A DNA stretch of 64,000 nt from UKL13-2 sp043773745. Lineage in GTDB: Bacteria; Pseudomonadota; Gammaproteobacteria; Burkholderiales; Usitatibacteraceae. Of the stretch, positions 61,616 through 64,000 are shown in pieces. Position numbers and translations under genes: made by a program. Position 1 is the stretch's first letter, and each line of letters opens with the position of its first letter. The notes beneath the pieces are model-generated. The model saw nothing but the letters and a program-made list of their open reading frames with translations, had not been told where the DNA came from and did no database searches. Location: contig JAYVEV010000132.1 in the NCBI GenBank assembly GCA_043773745.1, positions 1 to 64,000 of the forward strand, given 5' to 3'.

Positions 61616-62830
61616 TCATGATGTTCTCAAAACACGGGCGATCCGTTCAACTGCCTCTTGCAAACGCGCGATATTGTTCGTGTAGGCAATACGAATATAG
61701 CGCTCAGGATTATTTAAGCCAAAATCCTTGCCGGGTGTAATAGCGACATGCGCCTCCTGCAAAATACGTCGTGACAAGGCAAAACTGTCGTTCGCAATTT
61801 TTGAACAATCGGCATAAATGTAAAACGCCCCTTGCGGCTCCACCTCAATCACAAAACCCAGCTTACGCAGAGCGGGCATCAAAAAATTTCGTCTTGCTTC
61901 AAACTCGCGACGCCGCGCTTCAACAATCGCCAGCGTCTCTGGCAAAAACGCCGCAATAGCCGCATGCTGCGCCGGAGCGGATGGCGAGATAAATAAATTC
62001 TGCGCAAGCTTCTCGACCTCGCGCACATAAGACGGTGGCACCACCACCCAGCCGAGTCGCCAGCCAGTCATCTGAAAGTATTTGCTGAAGCTGTTGATGA
62101 CAAATAAATTAGCTTGTGATTTTTCATCGCAGGATAGCGCGGTCGATGGCTCGACACCGTAGGTCAGCCCTTGGTAAATCTCGTCAACGATAAGCGTGCC
62201 GCCACGCGCAGTAACAGCTGTATGGATAGCCCGAAGTTCAGCCGTGCTTACCAACGTACCGGTCGGGTTTGATGGTGTTGCCACCAGCGCCGCCACTGTT
62301 CGCGGCCCCCAATTTTCGTCGATATGTTTGGCCGTCAACTGATAACCATCATTAGCGCCGGCCAGAATGGTGTTTGGTACACCGCCCATGGCCCGCACGA
62401 AGTGGCGATTGCACGGATAACCCGGGTCGGCCATCAGTACTTCGTCGCCGTCATTAAGCAGCACGCCCATCGTCAGCAATAGCGCTGCGCTGGAGCCTGC
62501 GGTGACAATGATGCGGGCAGGATCGACCGTTACCTTATATTTACTTTGGTAGAACCCCGCGATCGCCTCACGCAGCGGCGGAATACCCAATGCCGAGGTG
62601 TAGAACATGGATTTTTCGTTTAGCGCGCGAATCGCGGCATCAACAATGGGTTGCGGCGTGGTGAAATCGGGCTCGCCGATTTCCATATGGATAACGTCAT
62701 GGCCTTGACGTTCCAATTCGCGCGCGGCGGTTTGAATTTCCATTACCTCGAAAGGCGCAATATGAGACATTCGGTCAGCCAGACGATGCATTTTTTGTTG
62801 TGCTGCTTCAGCATTCATTTCCGCATTCAT
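61616..62830 (-). CDS. Pyridoxal phosphate-dependent aminotransferase
   Basis: 404 residues, fold type I (aspartate aminotransferase class). MEIGEPDFTTPQPIVDAAI at the start, PSNPTGTLVS in the substrate loop, the Schiff-base Lys in NSFSKYFQMTGWRLGWV, and the Arg near the C-terminus in ERYIRIAYTNN. Specificity cannot be fixed; it could serve aspartate, alanine or aromatic acids. Two Met near the start (MNAEMNAE) leave the exact start open. 20 bases after the hrpA stop on the same strand. Confidence 0.9.
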   Translation of the reverse strand: MNAEMNAEAAQQKMHRLADRMSHIAPFEVMEIQTAARELERQGHDVIHMEIGEPDFTTPQPIVDAAIRALNEKSMFYTSALGIPPLREAIAGFYQSKYKVTVDPARIIVTAGSSAALLLTMGVLLNDGDEVLMADPGYPCNRHFVRAMGGVPNTILAGANDGYQLTAKHIDENWGPRTVAALVATPSNPTGTLVSTAELRAIHTAVTARGGTLIVDEIYQGLTYGVEPSTALSCDEKSQANLFVINSFSKYFQMTGWRLGWVVVPPSYVREVEKLAQNLFISPSAPAQHAAIAAFLPETLAIVEARRREFEARRNFLMPALRKLGFVIEVEPQGAFYIYADCSKIANDSFALSRRILQEAHVAITPGKDFGLNNPERYIRIAYTNNIARLQEAVERIARVLRTS

Positions 62831-62849
62831 TTGTGTGCTCGTTTTTTCA

Positions 62850-64000
62850 TTATTTTTGTATTTCTTCCCATACCTTGCCCACGCGCTTCACGCTCACCGG
62901 ATACAGCGTGCGCAGCTCCTGTGCAAACAAGCTGACGCGCAATTCCTCAACCAGCCAACGGTATTCGCAAATATTGGGTTCAAGCTGATTTTTCACGTCC
63001 AACCAATTTTGCCATAGCGGCCGAATGGATTTGTACTGTTCCAGATCGCGCTCCATCGCGCCCAACTTGGCTTTGTTGATGCGCATTGCAATCGCTTTCA
63101 GGTAGCGCGGATAATGAAGCAGCTGGCTACCGCGGGTTTCGCGCAAAAATTCTTTACCGAACAAATGCCGCAATTGGTCTTCCACATCGGGGCCGATATG
63201 CTCCCAGCCTTTGACGTAACGCTCCGCCAACAGCTTCCTGATGTCCGCCACCAGCGAGAGTGATTCATCCATCGCCGCACCAATAGCCTGGATATGGGCA
63301 ATCACCTTTGATTTCATCGCATCGCGCATGCTGGCAAATAACACCGCATCACGAATCATTGGCTTATCATCGTCGCTATCCACGAAGCTCATCGCAAACG
63401 CGGCAAACACCAATTCGACTTTCAGAGCATCCTGCGCATGATTTTTCGCCTCGGGGAAAAAATTAGCGAATTGAAATGCGGCGACAGGCGAGACCTTGAC
63501 AGCGCGTTCAGCGAACTTGGCTTGTTCAGCCAACTCCAGCATGAAAAGCCTTGTCAAGCCGCGCCGGTGGTTGAGATTGGCCAACAACGGTTCATCCAGA
63601 ATGCGAATGGCCACATCAGTTTCATGATCCATCAATGCCGGATAACCATCGTAACGAATACCCGATTTTTCAAAATTAATTGTCTCGGGAATCTCGCCGG
63701 TTTCTTTCGGCCAAGCCTTTAACCCGTCCTGTTCCATGCGGTTACTGTGTAGTGTGGAAAATACCGTGCGCGAAGCATCAGCAAATTGCAATTTCAGCGC
63801 CGCGAAATCACGCGACATCGCCAGTTCTTTACCGTCCGCATCGACTATACAAAAGTTCATATTGAGATGCGGCGGAATACGCGCTAAATCCCATACGTCT
63901 TTTGGCGGCTCAATATTTTTGGCGCGTTTTAAGAAAGCGGTGAGAGCATCCGTCAGCGGTGTTTCAGCAACGGATAAATCACGCATACCATCTGCTTTTA
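62850..64000 (-). CDS. hrpA: ATP-dependent RNA helicase HrpA, C-terminal part (cut by window)
   Basis: About 383 residues visible, open past the right edge of the window. The sequence is the C-terminal DUF3418 region of HrpA: MRDLSVAETPLTDALTAFLKR, PPHLNMNFCIVDADGKELAMSRDF, and the end WRWLVEE-like block (CEYRWLVEELRVSLFAQELRTLYPVSVKRVGKVW). HrpA resolves stalled ribosomes and unwinds RNA with its DEAH helicase domain, which lies outside the window. The reading frame continues to 64000 without a stop, so the Met at 63986 is not the real start. Confidence 0.92.
   Translation of the reverse strand, partial: KADGMRDLSVAETPLTDALTAFLKRAKNIEPPKDVWDLARIPPHLNMNFCIVDADGKELAMSRDFAALKLQFADASRTVFSTLHSNRMEQDGLKAWPKETGEIPETINFEKSGIRYDGYPALMDHETDVAIRILDEPLLANLNHRRGLTRLFMLELAEQAKFAERAVKVSPVAAFQFANFFPEAKNHAQDALKVELVFAAFAMSFVDSDDDKPMIRDAVLFASMRDAMKSKVIAHIQAIGAAMDESLSLVADIRKLLAERYVKGWEHIGPDVEDQLRHLFGKEFLRETRGSQLLHYPRYLKAIAMRINKAKLGAMERDLEQYKSIRPLWQNWLDVKNQLEPNICEYRWLVEELRVSLFAQELRTLYPVSVKRVGKVWEEIQK

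Noticed and set aside
1..64000. CRISPR arrays, tRNA, rRNA or prophage genes
   Set aside because: No regularly spaced repeats, no cloverleaf-like segments and no phage structural or integrase genes were seen.

Overview
The window reads as one chromosomal segment of a betaproteobacterium of moderate GC. The lineage call rests on a betaproteobacterial proteasome homologue (BPH), a FimV-type N-terminal domain plus LysM protein, a CysB-CysI-DUF934-CysH-CysD-CysN-CobA sulfur block, and housekeeping genes of proteobacterial type (smpB, ratA, rnfH, dapD, pilU, hrpA). I cannot assign a family or genus. I see no rRNA, tRNA, CRISPR array, prophage or intact insertion sequence; the only mobile-element-like trace is a pair of hairpins in the first 80 bases.

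Layout. 1-4.8 kb: a DUF4124 protein, a FimV-like protein and an overlapping PilZ-like partner. 4.85-9.8 kb: rnfH/ratA, smpB, an EamA-type transporter, dapD, the twitching ATPase pilU and a cupin. 9.98-17.3 kb: a copper/silver efflux operon (small Cys/His/Met-rich protein, cusC, cusB with a fused CusF-like domain, cusA) followed by a patatin-like lipoprotein. 18.3-22.7 kb: phenylalanine/tyrosine degradation (hppD, hmgA, a fumarylacetoacetate hydrolase, phhA). 23.2-31.1 kb: a CysB-type regulator divergent from a sulfate assimilation operon (TSUP transporter, sulfite reductase, DUF934, CysH, CysD, CysN, siroheme methyltransferase). 31.2-42.9 kb: mixed metabolic and stress genes (peptide-binding protein, M61 peptidase, gabD, ggt, FKBP isomerase, TSUP, CinA-like, YceI, Hsp15, BPH, YdcZ-like). 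43.1-52.4 kb: a leftward surface/secretion cluster. 52.9-60.3 kb: an oligopeptide ABC transporter with two binding proteins, two permeases and two ATPases. 60.4-64 kb: thpR, an SRPBCC lipoprotein, an aminotransferase and the C-terminal part of hrpA, cut by the window end.

The best candidate for something little described is 43.1-52.4 kb. A TPR plus outer-membrane barrel protein of the DUF560/Slam (type XI secretion) kind lies 17 bp upstream of a FecR-domain protein whose C-terminal half holds two copies of a TbpB-like barrel module, the module typical of DUF560 cargo. After a 150-base leader with competing hairpins comes an 1800-residue extracellular protein made of a beta-helix, choice-of-anchor-D repeats, FN3, LamG-like and putative Ig modules. 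I infer a secretion or surface-display system with a non-lipidated FecR-fused cargo.

Other points of interest are the BPH gene paired with Hsp15, a CusF-like domain with Met in place of the copper-capping Trp, three paralogous peptide-binding proteins served by one visible permease set, and palindromic operator-like DNA at the cysB promoter. Products are assigned from motifs and family knowledge; no database search was possible.
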